The translations under genes were made by a program, and so were the position numbers. Shown here in pieces: positions 43,200 through 52,926 of a DNA stretch of 64,000 nt. The DNA lies in assembly GCA_965221375.1 (NCBI GenBank), contig OZ244883.1, positions 1,488,001-1,552,000 on the forward strand. Direction: 5' to 3'. A model generated the notes under the pieces. The model was not told the origin of the DNA and did not search any database. It was given only the letters and a program-made list of their open reading frames with translations. The first letter of the stretch is position 1, and each line of letters starts with the position of its first letter. The DNA is from Poriferisulfidus sp965221375. Lineage in GTDB: Bacteria; Pseudomonadota; Gammaproteobacteria; Poriferisulfidales; Poriferisulfidaceae.

Positions 43200-44459
43200 G
43201 TGGACACCCAAAACACCAACGAGTTCTCCGAACTGATGACGCGTACAGGGCTGGGCATTAGAGAAGTTGCCGAATTGCTAGGCGTCAATACCCGAACCGT
43301 GCGGCGCTACATCAATGGTGAAGGAAAGCGTATCAACCGGCTGAAAATCGAAAAGTTGCGCGAAGTTGCAAACATGCGCTGCCCCTCAGACCGTCAGGAA
43401 GGATTTCGCTTCATCGATCTCTTTGCCGGGATTGGCGGGTTGCGCCGACCATTTGAGGAAATCGGTGGCCGCTGCGTGTTTACGTCTGAGTGGGACCGGT
43501 TCTGCAAAGAAACCTATACAGCAAATTTCCCGGAACCGGCTGATAGCGACCACGAGTTTGTCGGTGACATACGTCCATATGCGGAGAAGCCCGAAACCGT
43601 ACCTCCGCATGACGTCCTGTTGGCAGGATTCCCGTGCCAGCCATTTTCAATTGCCGGTGTGTCGAAAAAGAATGCCCTCGGTCAACCGCATGGCTTCCTG
43701 TGCAACACACAGGGAACTCTGTTCTACGATCTGGCAAAGATCATTAACCATCACCGCCCCCCCGCCTTTCTGCTCGAGAACGTGAAAAATCTAGAGCGAC
43801 ATGATGGCGGGAAAACCTTTGCAACAATCATGCATGTGCTTAGGAGCGAACTAGGTTACAGCGTTAAAACACGAGTTGTGGATTCCTCCCCGTGGGTTCC
43901 GCAGAAGCGAGAACGGATTTTCATGGTCGGATTCAGGGAACCGACAACTTTCAATTTTGATGAACTTGCAATACCGGCTGGCCGGACACCTACTCTGCGG
44001 GCGATTTTGGATCCGGATGTTGACTCGAAGTACACGCTTACTAAACACTTGTGGAACTATCTTCAGGACTACAAGAAAAGACATCGAAGCGCAGGCAACG
44101 GGTTCGGCTATTCCCTTTTCGGTCCGGATGATGTGGCCCGCACCCTTTCTGCCCGCTATTACAAGGACGGGTCGGAAATCCTGATTCGTCAAAAGGGTCG
44201 GCGTCCACGTCGCCTGACTCCAAGGGAATGTGCACGGCTAATGGGTTTCGAAAAGCCTCGCCAAACAGATTTCAAAATTCCGGTCTCGGATACCCAAGCT
44301 TATCGCCAATTCGGAAACGCCGTAGTTATACCCGCGGTCCGGGCAGTAGCTCAACTCATGAAACCGCACATTGCCGAATTGCTCTCTCATGAAGGTCGCC
44401 AATTCCCTGCTGCTGACCAGAACGAGTTTTTATTCCCCGAACCTAGCGTGGCCATTTGA
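43200..44459 (+). CDS. DNA cytosine-5 methyltransferase, Dcm/M.EcoRII type with N-terminal HTH
   Basis: 419 residues, GTG start. Residues about 15-55 form a helix-turn-helix (GIREVAELLGVNTRTVRRYI). The C5-methylase motifs follow in order: I FIDLFAGIGGLRRPFE, IV GFPCQPFSIAG with the catalytic Cys, VI PPAFLLENVKNL, VIII WVPQKRERIFMVG, IX RRLTPRECARLMGF, X AYRQFGNAVVIPAV. The target-recognition region (KYTLTKHLWNYLQDY, ARTLSARYYKDGSEIL) resembles Dcm and M.EcoRII, which methylate the inner C of CCWGG; CCNGG relatives also exist. vsr starts 3 bp after the stop, and an EcoRII-like nuclease follows. Confidence 0.93.
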   Translation: MDTQNTNEFSELMTRTGLGIREVAELLGVNTRTVRRYINGEGKRINRLKIEKLREVANMRCPSDRQEGFRFIDLFAGIGGLRRPFEEIGGRCVFTSEWDRFCKETYTANFPEPADSDHEFVGDIRPYAEKPETVPPHDVLLAGFPCQPFSIAGVSKKNALGQPHGFLCNTQGTLFYDLAKIINHHRPPAFLLENVKNLERHDGGKTFATIMHVLRSELGYSVKTRVVDSSPWVPQKRERIFMVGFREPTTFNFDELAIPAGRTPTLRAILDPDVDSKYTLTKHLWNYLQDYKKRHRSAGNGFGYSLFGPDDVARTLSARYYKDGSEILIRQKGRRPRRLTPRECARLMGFEKPRQTDFKIPVSDTQAYRQFGNAVVIPAVRAVAQLMKPHIAELLSHEGRQFPAADQNEFLFPEPSVAI

Positions 44460-44462
44460 GCC

Positions 44463-44936
44463 ATGGTTGCTGACACCGTTACACCGAATGTCCGTAGCAG
44501 GATGATGGCAAACATTAAGGGGGAAAACACAAAGCCCGAAAAGGTAATCCGATCCGCGTTGCATCGCTTGGGCTTTCGATTTCGCATTCACCGCAAAGAT
44601 TTGCCCGGAAAGCCAGATCTCGTGTTTCCGAAACACAGGGCAGTGATTTTTGTCCACGGGTGTTTTTGGCACGGCCATGACTGTCATTTGTTTAGATGGC
44701 CGAAGACTCGAGATGAATTCTGGCGCAATAAGATTAAATCGAATATTGCTCGCGATGATAAAAACTTCTCGGCATTGACAGATAACGGTTGGCGGGTAGC
44801 TACGATATGGGAATGCGCCATCACGGGACGAACACGTCTTCCGGACGACACAATAGCAAAACGGTGTGCGGCATGGCTGGAATCCAACGAACCCGAATTG
44901 AGGCTGAGCGGTAATGAGACGCGGACAACTACGTGA
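44463..44936 (+). CDS. vsr: Very short patch repair endonuclease Vsr
   Basis: 157 residues. NIKGENTKPEKVIRSALH, the active-site region DLVFPKHRAVIFVHGCFWH (catalytic Asp and zinc ligands), CHLFRWPKTRDEFW and KIKSNIARD are classic Vsr motifs. It nicks 5' of T in T:G mismatches created when 5-methylcytosine deaminates in the methylase target. Its position between methylase and nuclease fits protection of methylated sites. The nuclease gene starts 23 bp before its stop. Confidence 0.95.
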   Translation: MVADTVTPNVRSRMMANIKGENTKPEKVIRSALHRLGFRFRIHRKDLPGKPDLVFPKHRAVIFVHGCFWHGHDCHLFRWPKTRDEFWRNKIKSNIARDDKNFSALTDNGWRVATIWECAITGRTRLPDDTIAKRCAAWLESNEPELRLSGNETRTTT

Positions 44937-46140
44937 CCATTTCGCTGGTGCGGGCGTTAAGCGTCTAACCGCTGTGGATGCCAATCCCTGCCGGTCCAAT
45001 CAGCACGAGGTAAACACCACGTCGGCCATGCGCCGTCAATTCCTTGGCGAGATTCATAATCAGCAGTTCCAAACCACCTTCCTGTGGCTGGGCGAGGATC
45101 AAAATGGATTCACTGCTGAAGGAACTGCAACCCATTACGATACAAGAGAACGGCAGGCGCATAGGTCACCAGAATGGCGCCTGTACTATCCTTCCAATCA
45201 AGTCACGAAAGCCATGCGGGAACGCGATACCCTGTTCCTAGCTATGACCAACGACCAGTTACTCTATTTTATTGTCACCCCGGAAGGCTCGACCAGCGAA
45301 CAGCAACTCTTGTGGCTTTTCGACCTTGACCCGGCAGAGAAATCATTTGTGTCGCGCGAGATCGCAGACGACGAGCCAGAGTTGGACTTTGCCGCGCGTT
45401 TTATTCTCGACGAGATCGGCATTGAATTCGAGGAGCCGGATGCTAACAGACTTGATGCCATAATTGATCCTTATGGCATGGTGTTTCCTAACACCGCCGA
45501 GTTCTCCGAACTCGCCCGCGATTCTCTGCCCGAAGTAAGGGCTGAGGATGACCCCGATATGGCACTTGTAGAATGGCTAAACCGCGAGGAAGCGTTGTTC
45601 CGGTGTCTTGAGCGACGGATTGTTACTGCACGCCTTGAAGAAGGATTTTGCGACGATAGTAAAGCAGTTGATGTTGAAGGCTTCATCCAATTCTCGCTGA
45701 GTGTTCAGAACCGGAGAAAATCACGTATGGGCCAATCGTTAGAACACCACCTTGAGGCAGTGTTCTGTGCTCACAAAATTGCCTATGTTCGCGGCGCCGT
45801 GACTGAGAACAACCATCGACCGGATTTCCTGTTTCCCAGCGAGAATGCATACAGAGATGCCCCCGAGTCTGGCGATGCGTGCCTGACCATGCTTGGTGCG
45901 AAATCAAGCTGTAAGGATCGATGGAGACAAGTTCTGGTCGAAGCGTCGAAAATTCCAAGAAAACATCTTCTCACACTTGAGCCGGGGATTTCTGAGTCGC
46001 AGACGAATCAAATGGAGAATTCAAATTTGCAGTTGGTAGTGCCTCAAGCAATTCAAGAAACATACACGAATAACCAACGCGCTTGGCTTTGGAATGTCCG
46101 TCAATTCATTCGAGACGTACAAGCGCGCGCATGCAAGTAA
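44914..46140 (+). CDS. Type IIE restriction endonuclease, EcoRII-like
   Basis: 408 residues, close to the 404 of EcoRII. The N-terminal effector domain (about 10-170) carries LTAVDANPCRSNQHEVNT, WLGEDQNGF, RSPEWRLYYPSN and VTPEGSTSEQQLLWLF. The C-terminal catalytic domain carries RRKSRMGQSLEHHLEAVF, RPDFLFPSENAYRDA (catalytic Asp) and LGAKSSCKDRWRQVLVEA (catalytic Lys), then KHLLTLEPGIS. EcoRII cuts before CCWGG and needs a second site as effector; the same specificity is inferred from the paired Dcm-like methylase. Translation is probably coupled to vsr. Confidence 0.92.
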   Translation: MRRGQLRDHFAGAGVKRLTAVDANPCRSNQHEVNTTSAMRRQFLGEIHNQQFQTTFLWLGEDQNGFTAEGTATHYDTRERQAHRSPEWRLYYPSNQVTKAMRERDTLFLAMTNDQLLYFIVTPEGSTSEQQLLWLFDLDPAEKSFVSREIADDEPELDFAARFILDEIGIEFEEPDANRLDAIIDPYGMVFPNTAEFSELARDSLPEVRAEDDPDMALVEWLNREEALFRCLERRIVTARLEEGFCDDSKAVDVEGFIQFSLSVQNRRKSRMGQSLEHHLEAVFCAHKIAYVRGAVTENNHRPDFLFPSENAYRDAPESGDACLTMLGAKSSCKDRWRQVLVEASKIPRKHLLTLEPGISESQTNQMENSNLQLVVPQAIQETYTNNQRAWLWNVRQFIRDVQARACK

Positions 46141-46393
46141 TCCCTTTGAGGAGCAACCACGTGAAACAGCAAATCATCCCGTCAATTCCGCAAACAGACG
46201 AGGTGTCGCCAAGGACAGTTGCGTAGGCACAAGCAACTACCGGATACTTGGATGCACTAGAGATTTCAAGGGCACTCCACTGAATCGTCGCTTCACTCTA
46301 TTAAAGTCGCAAATTCGCCGATGCCTGTTTTTATCGCTCGGACTGACGCGGGTGTACGAACCTTCAGGTCGATACAGGAGAGGTGTCTGCTAT

Positions 46394-46792
46394 GAAACGC
46401 TCTTGGAGCCCGACCGGGCCAGAATATGCCGTAGAAACCTTCTCGCCCTCGGAGGCGTATTAGTAGTTACTGGACTGTCTGGCGCCAATTTAAGTGAGTT
46501 AAACGTATTCGGTATAACACCTCATGACGATTGGGGAATCACCGTCATCGGTGCGGCCGTAATCGTGGTCCAGTTCTACTGGTACATCTTGCGATACTTA
46601 CACTTTAAGGAAGATGGGATACTAGAGCAGGAACCCGTTTCGCATGGAGAATCCAGGTTACTCTTGAAAATCAAACTCAACAACAGTTTCTCATTTGCGC
46701 ACAAGAGTGCTAACCTCGTAGCAAACTGGATTGCCTTCATACTTACAATCGCCTCTTGGTATTTTGTGGGATCATGGATTGTCAATGCCTAA
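46394..46792 (+). pseudogene. Membrane protein of unknown function, start unclear and possibly 5'-damaged
   Basis: About 130 residues. ETLLEPDRARICRRNLLALG leads into a membrane helix (VLVVTGLSG), then another (GAAVIVVQFYWYILRYL) and a C-terminal one (IAFILTIASWYFVG). The pattern PDRARI-RRNLL followed by helices recurs in small uncharacterised bacterial membrane proteins. No good in-frame start exists: the only in-frame ATG (46094) lies inside the nuclease gene, and a TTG at 46403 lacks a ribosome-binding site. A strong AGGAGAGG (about 46376-46383) precedes ATG 46392, but that frame stops after 23 codons. One base lost just after this ATG would explain the arrangement. Confidence 0.45.
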
Positions 46793-46970
46793 CCAGTTAT
46801 TGAGAATGGAGTGTAAAGTTCTAAATGGACAAATCAAGCCTCCCCAATTGGCACAAATGCATATCAAACCTACAAAACCCAGTGATTGATTGGCTGCAGT
46901 AGCAATCATTATTACTGTTCAGAAAGTAACAACCTATAGTTTTATACTAACCACTCGAACTCGTTGCCGC

Positions 46971-46976
46971 TATAAT
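46971..46976 (+). promoter_or_regulatory. Candidate -10 box of purEK
   Basis: A perfect TATAAT lies 34 bp before the purE GTG; no matching -35 at standard spacing is clear. The rest of 46793-47009 is AT-rich and shows no gene. Confidence 0.35.
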
Positions 46977-47009
46977 TCGACGTTTATTTAATGTCACCCG
47001 TACCTAGCT

Positions 47010-47507
47010 GTGACTGATTCTTCCGCTGCGCCTTTGGTCGCCATCGCGATGGGCAGCAATAGCGATTGGGCAACGATGCAGGCCGCTGCTAAACATCTGG
47101 ATGCGCTGGAAATTTCCTATGAAGCCCGTGTGGTTTCCGCGCATCGCACCCCGGACCTGATGGTGGAATACGCGCGTGACGCACGAACACGCGGGGTGCG
47201 CGTTATCATTGCGGGAGCTGGTGGTGCCGCACACTTGCCGGGCATGCTGGCCGCTTTGACACCAGTGCCAGTGCTAGGGGTTCCCATTAACACCACCGCG
47301 CTGAATGGGCAAGATTCTTTGCTTTCTATCGTTCAAATGCCACGAGGCATCCCCGTCGCCACCTTCGCTATCGGCGAACCAGGCGCCGCCAATGCCGCTT
47401 TGTTCGCTGCCGCCATGCTGGCCAATGAGGATTCGGACCTAGCCACACGTTTGGACGCTTTTCGGGAAGCGCAAACACGCTCCGTGCTTGAACAAAAACT
47501 CGACTGA
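47010..47507 (+). CDS. purE: N5-carboxyaminoimidazole ribonucleotide mutase
   Basis: 165 residues, GTG start (the only start consistent with homologues; no clear ribosome-binding site). Class I PurE motifs: AIAMGSNSDWATMQAA, RVVSAHRTPDLMVEYA, IIAGAGGAAHLPGMLAALT and GQDSLLSIVQMPRGIPVAT. It moves the carboxyl group of N5-CAIR to form CAIR. It overlaps purK by 20 bp. Confidence 0.95.
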   Translation: MTDSSAAPLVAIAMGSNSDWATMQAAAKHLDALEISYEARVVSAHRTPDLMVEYARDARTRGVRVIIAGAGGAAHLPGMLAALTPVPVLGVPINTTALNGQDSLLSIVQMPRGIPVATFAIGEPGAANAALFAAAMLANEDSDLATRLDAFREAQTRSVLEQKLD

Positions 47508-48636
47508 CGCGCCAGCCTCTGGGCTGCGCCTCGGCATCCTCGGCGGCGGCCAACTGGGCCGCATGTTTACCACAGCCGCACAACGCTTAGGCTGCCACGT
47601 GACCGTGCTGGCGCCGGAAAAAGACTGCCCTGCCACTGCTTTTGCCGATGCCCAACTGGTCGCCGCTTACGACGACCGCGAAGCGCTGGAGGCTCTTGCT
47701 ACTCAGTGCGATGCGGTCAGTTACGAATTCGAGGCGGTGCCGGCAAGCAGCGTTGAATATCTCCTACCACGGGTCCCCGTACGACCGGACGCCCAAGCGC
47801 TTGCCATCGCTCAAAGTCGTCTCGCCGAAAAGCGTTTCGCGGCAAGTCACACGCCTGCAACACCTCCCGTCCCCTATGCGGCTATCAACCGCATCGAGGA
47901 TTTGGAACCTGCTCTGCAACAGTTGGGCGCACCCTGCATTCTGAAGACCGACCGCCTAGGTTACGACGGCAAAGGTCAGGCCCATGTGAGCAACCTGTCA
48001 GAAGCTCAGCAGGCTTTCTCTGCACATAATCAAAAACCTTGTGTGCTTGAACGAGCGCTGGAACTGCAGTTGGAAATCTCCGTCATTGTCGCGCGCTCCT
48101 CACAAGATTGTGTTATTTACCCGGTCGCCGAAAACGAACATCGCGGAGGAATTCTGCATCGCACCTGCGCTCCCGCCCCCATTGCAGCGGCGATGCAGCA
48201 ACAGGTGCAGGACAGTGCCCGTGCTATAGCGGCAGCTCTGGATTATTGTGGAGTCCTGGCGGTGGAGTATTTCGTGACCGCCGGTGGAGTTTATTTCAAC
48301 GAGATGGCGCCGCGTCCGCATAACAGCGGCCACTACACCCTGGATGCCTGCGCGGTCTCCCAGTTTGAACAACAAGCCCGAGTGCTGTGTGAGTTACCAC
48401 TGATGGCACCTGCCCAACATACGCCAGCGGTGATGATCAACCTGCTGGGGGATTTGTGGAGCGACGGCGAACCGGATTGGGACATCGTGCACCGCGAACC
48501 TTCCGCACATCTGCATTTATACGGGAAACGAGAAGCTCGCCCAGGCAGAAAAATGGGTCATTTTTGTGTCCTAAATTCCGATATGAACGCCGCCCGTGCG
48601 TGCGCGGACCAGCTGTACCAGCAACTTTGCGGATGA
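47488..48636 (+). CDS. purK: N5-carboxyaminoimidazole ribonucleotide synthase
   Basis: 382 residues, probable TTG start at 47488 inside the purE 3' end. ATP-grasp fold: LGILGGGQLGRMFTTAA, AVSYEFEAVP, ILKTDRLGYDGKGQ and FNEMAPRPHNSGHYT. It makes N5-CAIR from AIR, ATP and bicarbonate. It is coupled to the downstream oxidoreductase by an ATGA overlap. Confidence 0.94.
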   Translation: MNKNSTDAPASGLRLGILGGGQLGRMFTTAAQRLGCHVTVLAPEKDCPATAFADAQLVAAYDDREALEALATQCDAVSYEFEAVPASSVEYLLPRVPVRPDAQALAIAQSRLAEKRFAASHTPATPPVPYAAINRIEDLEPALQQLGAPCILKTDRLGYDGKGQAHVSNLSEAQQAFSAHNQKPCVLERALELQLEISVIVARSSQDCVIYPVAENEHRGGILHRTCAPAPIAAAMQQQVQDSARAIAAALDYCGVLAVEYFVTAGGVYFNEMAPRPHNSGHYTLDACAVSQFEQQARVLCELPLMAPAQHTPAVMINLLGDLWSDGEPDWDIVHREPSAHLHLYGKREARPGRKMGHFCVLNSDMNAARACADQLYQQLCG

Positions 48637-49634
48637 ATTCCCCAACGTATCGAGCCCTGCGTATTGCCTCCGACGACTCGCAATTACGCGGCGCCATCAC
48701 GACCGTCGCCCTTGATGATCTGAGTCCCGGCAATGTCGTCGTTGCCCCTCGTTACTCCGCCGTCAATTACAAAGATGCATTGGCCGGTCTGGGCGCTGCA
48801 CCCATTTTGCGCACTTCCCCTCTCAACGGCGGCATCGATGCGGCTGGCACTGTCGTACACAGCGAGGATCCTCTGTTTGCAGTCGGGCAATCCGTACTGG
48901 TCACCGGTTGCGGACTGTCGGAGACACGTGACGGAGGCTTTTGCGAGCGGTTGCGAGTGCCGAGCGAATTCTTGATTGAACTTCCGGATTCTTTTACCGA
49001 GCGCGCCGCCATGATTCTGGGCACCGCCGGCCTGACGGCGATGCTTTCCATCACTCGTCTGCAGCACTGCGGTTTGGATACCGAAAGCGGGCCTGTCCTG
49101 GTCACCGGCGCCAGCGGCGGTGTCGGCAGTTTAAGTATTTTGCTACTCAAGAAACTGGGCTATCCGTGCATCGCGGTGACAGGAAAACCGCAAGCTCATG
49201 ACGACCTGCAGGCGCTGGGAGCAGATGAAATCTGGTCACCTGATCAACTACCCCGAGACAAGACAGGTTTAGCACGCGCGCAGATTGCCGGAGCCATCGA
49301 TGCGCTGGGCGGTGACATCCTGCCCGCACTGGTGCGTATGACCCAGCCCTGGGGCGCCGTCGTCAGTGTCGGCATGGCCGCAGGAGCAGATTTCCAAAGT
49401 TCAGTCGCCCCCTTCATTATTCGAGGCGTCAGTATTTTGGGGGTCACTTCCGCCAACTGCCCGATGTCTCAGCGTCGGGCTGCATGGCAGCAACTGTTTG
49501 ATCTGGTGCAACCCGAAGAATTGGAACCACTGGTGTCCCGCGTCGTCGAACTGGACGATTTGCCGGATGTGTTTACCGAATTTCTGGAAGGCCGCGCCCA
49601 CGGCCGCACCTTGGTGCGTTTGAATCCGAACTAA
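48633..49634 (+). CDS. Zinc-independent NADPH:quinone oxidoreductase (YhdH/acrylyl-CoA reductase family)
   Basis: 333 residues from the ATG at 48633. Medium-chain dehydrogenase/reductase fold: YSAVNYKDALAG, GGIDAAGTVVHSED, an AAMILGTAGLTAMLSI block and the NADP motif VTGASGGVGSLSILLLKKLG. The YhdH/AcuI group reduces acryloyl-CoA or quinones with NADPH. It is the third gene of the purEK unit; its stop overlaps the convergent uvrB stop. The physiological substrate is unknown. Confidence 0.88.
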   Translation: MNSPTYRALRIASDDSQLRGAITTVALDDLSPGNVVVAPRYSAVNYKDALAGLGAAPILRTSPLNGGIDAAGTVVHSEDPLFAVGQSVLVTGCGLSETRDGGFCERLRVPSEFLIELPDSFTERAAMILGTAGLTAMLSITRLQHCGLDTESGPVLVTGASGGVGSLSILLLKKLGYPCIAVTGKPQAHDDLQALGADEIWSPDQLPRDKTGLARAQIAGAIDALGGDILPALVRMTQPWGAVVSVGMAAGADFQSSVAPFIIRGVSILGVTSANCPMSQRRAAWQQLFDLVQPEELEPLVSRVVELDDLPDVFTEFLEGRAHGRTLVRLNPN

Positions 49635-51651
49635 GCGGCCGCCTTGGGCGCCGTCACAAAAGCCTGCTCCGCAAGTGCGCGTGCCCGATCGCGCAAGCGC
49701 GCCGCCTCTTCGAACTCAAGGTTGTCCGCATGTCGATACATGCGTTCCTCCAGTTCGGCAATTTTCTTGACGGCCTCATCGGGAGTCAACACTTCCACCG
49801 GCTCCTGCACAGCCTTGTGTCGAGTCTTGCGCTTGCCGCCCGGCCGTGCACCAGGGGCGACTTCCATAATGTCGGAGACGCCTTTCTCAATGCCTTTGGG
49901 TGTAATGTTATGGTCTGCGTTGAAAGTTTTCTGCTTGGCCCGACGACGGTCTGTTTCAGCGATGGCGCGACGCATGGAATCCGTCGTCTCATCGGCATAC
50001 AGAATGGCGCGTCCGCGTAAATTCCGGGCCGCTCGCCCAATCGTCTGAATCAGGGATCGCTCGGAACGCAAAAATCCTTCCTTGTCGGCATCCAAAACGG
50101 CCACCAGTGCGACTTCCGGAATATCCAAACCTTCGCGCAACAAATTAATCCCCACCAGCACATCAAATTCACCAAGCCGTAAGGCTCGAATAATTTCAAC
50201 CCGCTCCACCGTATCGATGTCGGAGTGCAGGTAGCGCACACGCACTTCATGCTCGCGCAGGTAATCGGTCAAATCTTCCGCCATCCGTTTGGTCAGCGTG
50301 GTCACCAACACCCGATCACCGTCGGCGACCACTTTATGAATCTCGGATAGCAGATCGTCGACCTGGGTGCGCTGCGGCCGAACCTCGACTTCCGGATCCA
50401 CCAAACCCGTCGGCCGCACAATCTGTTCGACGGTCTGTCCCGCCAGTTTCATTTCATACGGGCCGGGTGTGGCCGATACAAAAATCATCTGCGGGGCCAA
50501 ATCCTCGAATTCTTCAAACTTCAAAGGCCGGTTGTCCATGGCGGAAGGCAATCGAAACCCGTAGTCCACCAAATTCTTTTTGCGGGAATAATCACCCCGA
50601 TACATGCCGCCGAACTGTGGAATCGTGACATGGCTTTCATCGACAATCATCAGTGCATCGCCCGGTAAATAATCCAACAGACACGGCGGTGGCGCCCCGG
50701 GCGGGCGGCCCGATAAATAACGTGAGTAATTCTCAATGCCGGCACAGTAGCCCAGGGTTTCGATCATCTCCAGATCGTAACGTGTGCGTTCCTCCAAACG
50801 CTGCGCTTCCACCAATCGGTTGTCGGCCTTCAGTTGCGCCAAATGCTCGTCCAGCTCCAGACGAATCTCGCCCACAGCTTCTTTCAACACTTCTTCCGGG
50901 GTGACGTAGTGCGTTTTGGGATAGATAGTCAGACGCGGCACTTCGCGCAGAATATCGCCGGTCAGCGGATCAAAAAAACTCAAACGCTCCACCTCGTCGT
51001 CGAACAGTTCGATACGGACTGCGTCGCGCTCCGAATCCGCCGGGTGGATATCAATGACATCGCCGCGCACGCGAAACGTGCCACGTCGCAGTTCGGTCTC
51101 GTTGCGTCGGTACTGCAGATCCGCCAGACGACGCAGAATGCCCCGCTGCCCCGTACGGTCGCCGCGATTCAGATGCAGCACCATCCGGTGATAAGACTGC
51201 GGGTCTCCCAATCCATAAATGGAGGACACCGTCGCGATAATGATGGTGTCGCGACGTTCAAACAGGGCCTTGGTGGCCGACAGGCGCATTTGCTCGATGT
51301 GGTCGTTGACCGAGGCATCTTTTTCGATATACGTGTCGGACGCCGGCACGTAGGCTTCCGGCTGGTAGTAGTCGTAGTACGAAACAAAATACTCGACCGC
51401 ATTGCGCGGGAAGAATTCGCGCATCTCACCGTACAACTGCGCCGCCAGCGTTTTATTGTGGGCCAGCACGATGGTTGGGCGTTGAATGCGCTCAACCACG
51501 CACGCCATGGTGAAGGTTTTTCCGGAACCCGTCACACCCAGCAGACTCTGATGACTGAGGCCGTTCTCCAGCCCCTCCAGCAGTTGCACAATGGCCTCAG
51601 GCTGATCTCCTGCAGGAGGAAAGGGAGCTGCAAATTAAACGCGCGAGACAT
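49631..51651 (-). CDS. uvrB: Excinuclease ABC subunit B, with an apparent 1-base deletion near the start
   Basis: The main frame (from 51589) begins at the Walker A region (LLGVTGSGKTFTMACVV) and continues through YYDYYQPEAYVP (hairpin), LVDYGFRLPSAMDNRP, GINLLREGLDIPE and the C-terminal UvrC-binding helix pair. The expected N-terminus is present in another frame: ATG at 51651 gives MSRAFNLQLPF, and after one extra C at about 51618 the text would continue PPAGDQPEAIVQLLEG as in other UvrB proteins. Corrected, the protein would be 673 residues, the E. coli length. Without correction a start at the GTG at 51589 would lose the first ~21 residues, including the Gln motif region. Nucleotide excision repair damage recognition. 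Confidence 0.9.
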
Positions 51652-51744
51652 GCATCAAATCGAACTGACAGAATGCGTACAGTATAGGGTTTGCGACGGC
51701 TAGGTGCAGGGCAGTAGAGTAAACTAGCCCGCCAAATCCCGGTC

Positions 51745-52926
51745 ATGAAATACCAGTTTGCCCAGCGCGTCAATCGTTGCGCTCCTTCCGCAACGCTTGC
51801 GGTCTCCGCGACTGCCCGACGTCTGCGCGCCGCCGGGCGCAAAATTATTGACTGGAGCGCCGGCGAGCCGGATTTCGGCACCCCGGAAGTCATCTGCGAA
51901 GCCGCCATCCAGGCCATTCGGGACGGCGACACCCGCTACACCGCGGTGGGCGGCACTCCGGCCCTGCGCGCTGCCATTGCCCACAAGTTCCAGCGCGATA
52001 ACAACCTGGACTTCGAGCCCGACCAAATTCTCGTCTCCGCTGGTGCCAAGCAGGCGTTGTACAACTGTTTTCAGGTTCTCATTCATCCGAAACGCGAGGT
52101 CATCATGGCTGCCCCCTGCTGGGCTTCCTATCCGGACATGGTGCTCCTAGCCGGCGGTGATCCGGTCTTGCTGCCCACGACACTCGAGCAGAATTTTCGG
52201 CCCAGCGCGCAGCAATTGGAAGAGGCAATCACGCCCAATACGCGCATCCTGTTGCTCAACAGCCCCTCCAACCCCTCCGGCACTATGCTGCATCGCGAGG
52301 ATCTGGAAAGCTACGCGGAAGTATTGCGCAGACATCCCCATGTTCTGGTGGTGTCGGATGACATTTACGAACTAATCCGTTTCGACGATCACCCGTTCTA
52401 TAACCTTGCGCAGGTCGCCCCAGACCTTCGCGATCGAATTTTGTTGATCAACGGCGTCTCCAAAGCCTATGCGATGACCGGCTGGCGCATCGGTTATGCG
52501 GCCGGACCCGCTCCCATCATCAACGCCATGCTCACCGTTCAGTCCCAGAGCACTTCCAACCCCTGTTCCATCGCCCAGGCCGCCGCCTGTGCAGCCTTGC
52601 TGGAAGACCAGTCCTCGGTGCCGGATATGGTGGCTGCTTTCGCTCAGCGACGCGATTACCTGGTCGACGCCCTGAACACTTTGCCCGGAGTCACTTGCCT
52701 GAAACCGGACGGTGCTTTTTACTGCCTGCCGGATGTCAGCGGCGCCATGGAACGGCTGGGCTGCGACTCCGATATTGACTTCGCAACCTTGTTGCTCGAC
52801 CAGTTGCACCTGGCGGTCGTGCCTGGCACGCCGTTCGGATCCCCTGGGCACGTGCGCATTTCGTTCGCCACCGCCATGCCGGTTCTGGAAGAAGGCATCG
52901 CGTGCCTCCGCGACCTGCTTGACTGA
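51745..52926 (+). CDS. Class I PLP-dependent aminotransferase (aspartate aminotransferase type Ib-like)
   Basis: 393 residues. IIDWSAGEPDFGTPE at the N-terminus, NSPSNPSGTMLHREDL, SDDIYELIRFD and the PLP-lysine motif NGVSKAYAMTGWRIGYAAGP. This is the prokaryotic type Ib aspartate aminotransferase group, which often sits next to uvrB, as here (divergent). Aspartate/oxaloacetate specificity is likely but not proven. It overlaps the TauD-like gene. Confidence 0.88.
   Translation: MKYQFAQRVNRCAPSATLAVSATARRLRAAGRKIIDWSAGEPDFGTPEVICEAAIQAIRDGDTRYTAVGGTPALRAAIAHKFQRDNNLDFEPDQILVSAGAKQALYNCFQVLIHPKREVIMAAPCWASYPDMVLLAGGDPVLLPTTLEQNFRPSAQQLEEAITPNTRILLLNSPSNPSGTMLHREDLESYAEVLRRHPHVLVVSDDIYELIRFDDHPFYNLAQVAPDLRDRILLINGVSKAYAMTGWRIGYAAGPAPIINAMLTVQSQSTSNPCSIAQAAACAALLEDQSSVPDMVAAFAQRRDYLVDALNTLPGVTCLKPDGAFYCLPDVSGAMERLGCDSDIDFATLLLDQLHLAVVPGTPFGSPGHVRISFATAMPVLEEGIACLRDLLD

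Noticed and set aside
51665..51682. LexA-box-like CTGACAGAATGCGTACAG upstream of uvrB
   Set aside because: The CTG and CAG halves are 12 bp apart instead of 10, so it does not fit the gammaproteobacterial SOS box.
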